Positions 63,907 to 64,000 of a DNA stretch of 64,000 nt are shown one piece after another. A program made the position numbers and the translations under genes. Within the stretch, counting starts at the first letter, position 1; each line of letters opens with the position of its first letter. Source of the DNA: VAZQ01 sp963827585 (GTDB lineage: Bacteria; Pseudomonadota; Alphaproteobacteria; Rhizobiales; Xanthobacteraceae); assembly GCA_963827585.1 (NCBI GenBank), contig CAWHCK010000006.1, forward strand, positions 1 through 64,000, written 5' to 3'. Below the pieces are notes generated by a model. That model was not told where the DNA came from. It did not search any database and was given only the letters and a program-made list of their open reading frames with translations.

Positions 63907-64000
63907 AGGCCATCCCGGGTGTGAAGGGTGGGAAAAATCCGTTCGTGCTGACCGAAGTCTGTTGATCGCTGCCGGCCTTTGATGACGGCCCAGGTGATGG
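63907..64000. other. Right edge, no recognisable gene
   Basis: No coding or RNA signal could be assigned in the last 94 bases. Confidence 0.4.

Noticed and set aside
1..64000. tRNA, rRNA or CRISPR elements
   Set aside because: I looked for the T-loop consensus, rRNA-like conserved stretches and regularly spaced direct repeats and found none that stand up.

Overview
The window is GC-rich and gene-dense and looks like a chromosomal stretch of a soil or sediment alphaproteobacterium of the order Hyphomicrobiales (Bradyrhizobium/Xanthobacteraceae-like). This rests on the families present (DUF2852, solitary TctC/Bug-type binding proteins, many class III CoA-transferases, the long purC form) and on several families of dispersed palindromic repeats typical of rhizobial genomes. 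I saw no rRNA or tRNA gene and no CRISPR array. At least fifteen genes carry single-base indels that split an otherwise convincing protein between frames, one of them in a run of eight G. The sequence is therefore probably an imperfectly polished assembly, and most 'broken' genes here should not be taken as true pseudogenes.

Layout. 0.2-4.0 kb: TetR regulator, DUF2852 protein, a transposase remnant, an EcsC-family protein, an unknown membrane protein and a YugP-like zinc metallopeptidase. 4.4-6.9 kb: octaheme cytochrome c with HEAT-like and TPR repeats. 6.9-13.7 kb: five tripartite-tricarboxylate-type periplasmic binding proteins without their membrane subunits, plus a LysR regulator. 13.7-18.0 kb: TauD-type dioxygenase, methyltransferase, msrB, VOC protein, class III CoA-transferase. 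18.1-23.6 kb: two peptidoglycan-binding-domain proteins followed by an overlapping three-gene unit: exported TPR-CHAT protease-like protein (heavily frameshifted), membrane protein, exported propeller-like protein.

23.6-35.3 kb is an aromatic-acid region: UbiX prenyltransferase, a paired class III CoA-transferase (one subunit without the catalytic Asp), a UbiD-family decarboxylase and a divergent MarR regulator. It continues with a transporter binding protein, a DpgC-type dioxygenase next to purC, a hotdog thioesterase, a phenylacetate-CoA-ligase-like enzyme and idi. 35.5-38.8 kb: exported PQQ alcohol dehydrogenase with a Glu/Asn/Asp/Asp metal site, diheme cytochrome c and an ankyrin protein. 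38.9-47.2 kb: C45 acyltransferase-like peptidase, polysaccharide deacetylase, Gfo/Idh/MocA oxidoreductase, luciferase-like oxidoreductase, an exported cytochrome-propeller fusion with its own small cytochrome c, and a DHDPS-family lyase. 47.2-52.8 kb is the remnant of a surface-polysaccharide-type locus: two methyltransferases, a 5'-truncated asparagine synthase and a large multi-TM protein. An intact IS5/IS427-type element follows at 52.9-53.8 kb.

53.8-61.7 kb holds a branched-chain-amino-acid-type ABC transporter (livF, G, M, H and binding protein), a fatty-acid hydroxylase/sterol desaturase family enzyme, a DUF6166 protein, a GntR regulator and a panB-family gene. Three promoters in this block share a 9-5-9 palindrome (consensus half-site CTRATATAT), which points to a local GntR regulon. 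61.8-64 kb: small membrane protein, DUF2147 protein, and a divergent AHSA1/ArsR pair with a near-perfect operator.
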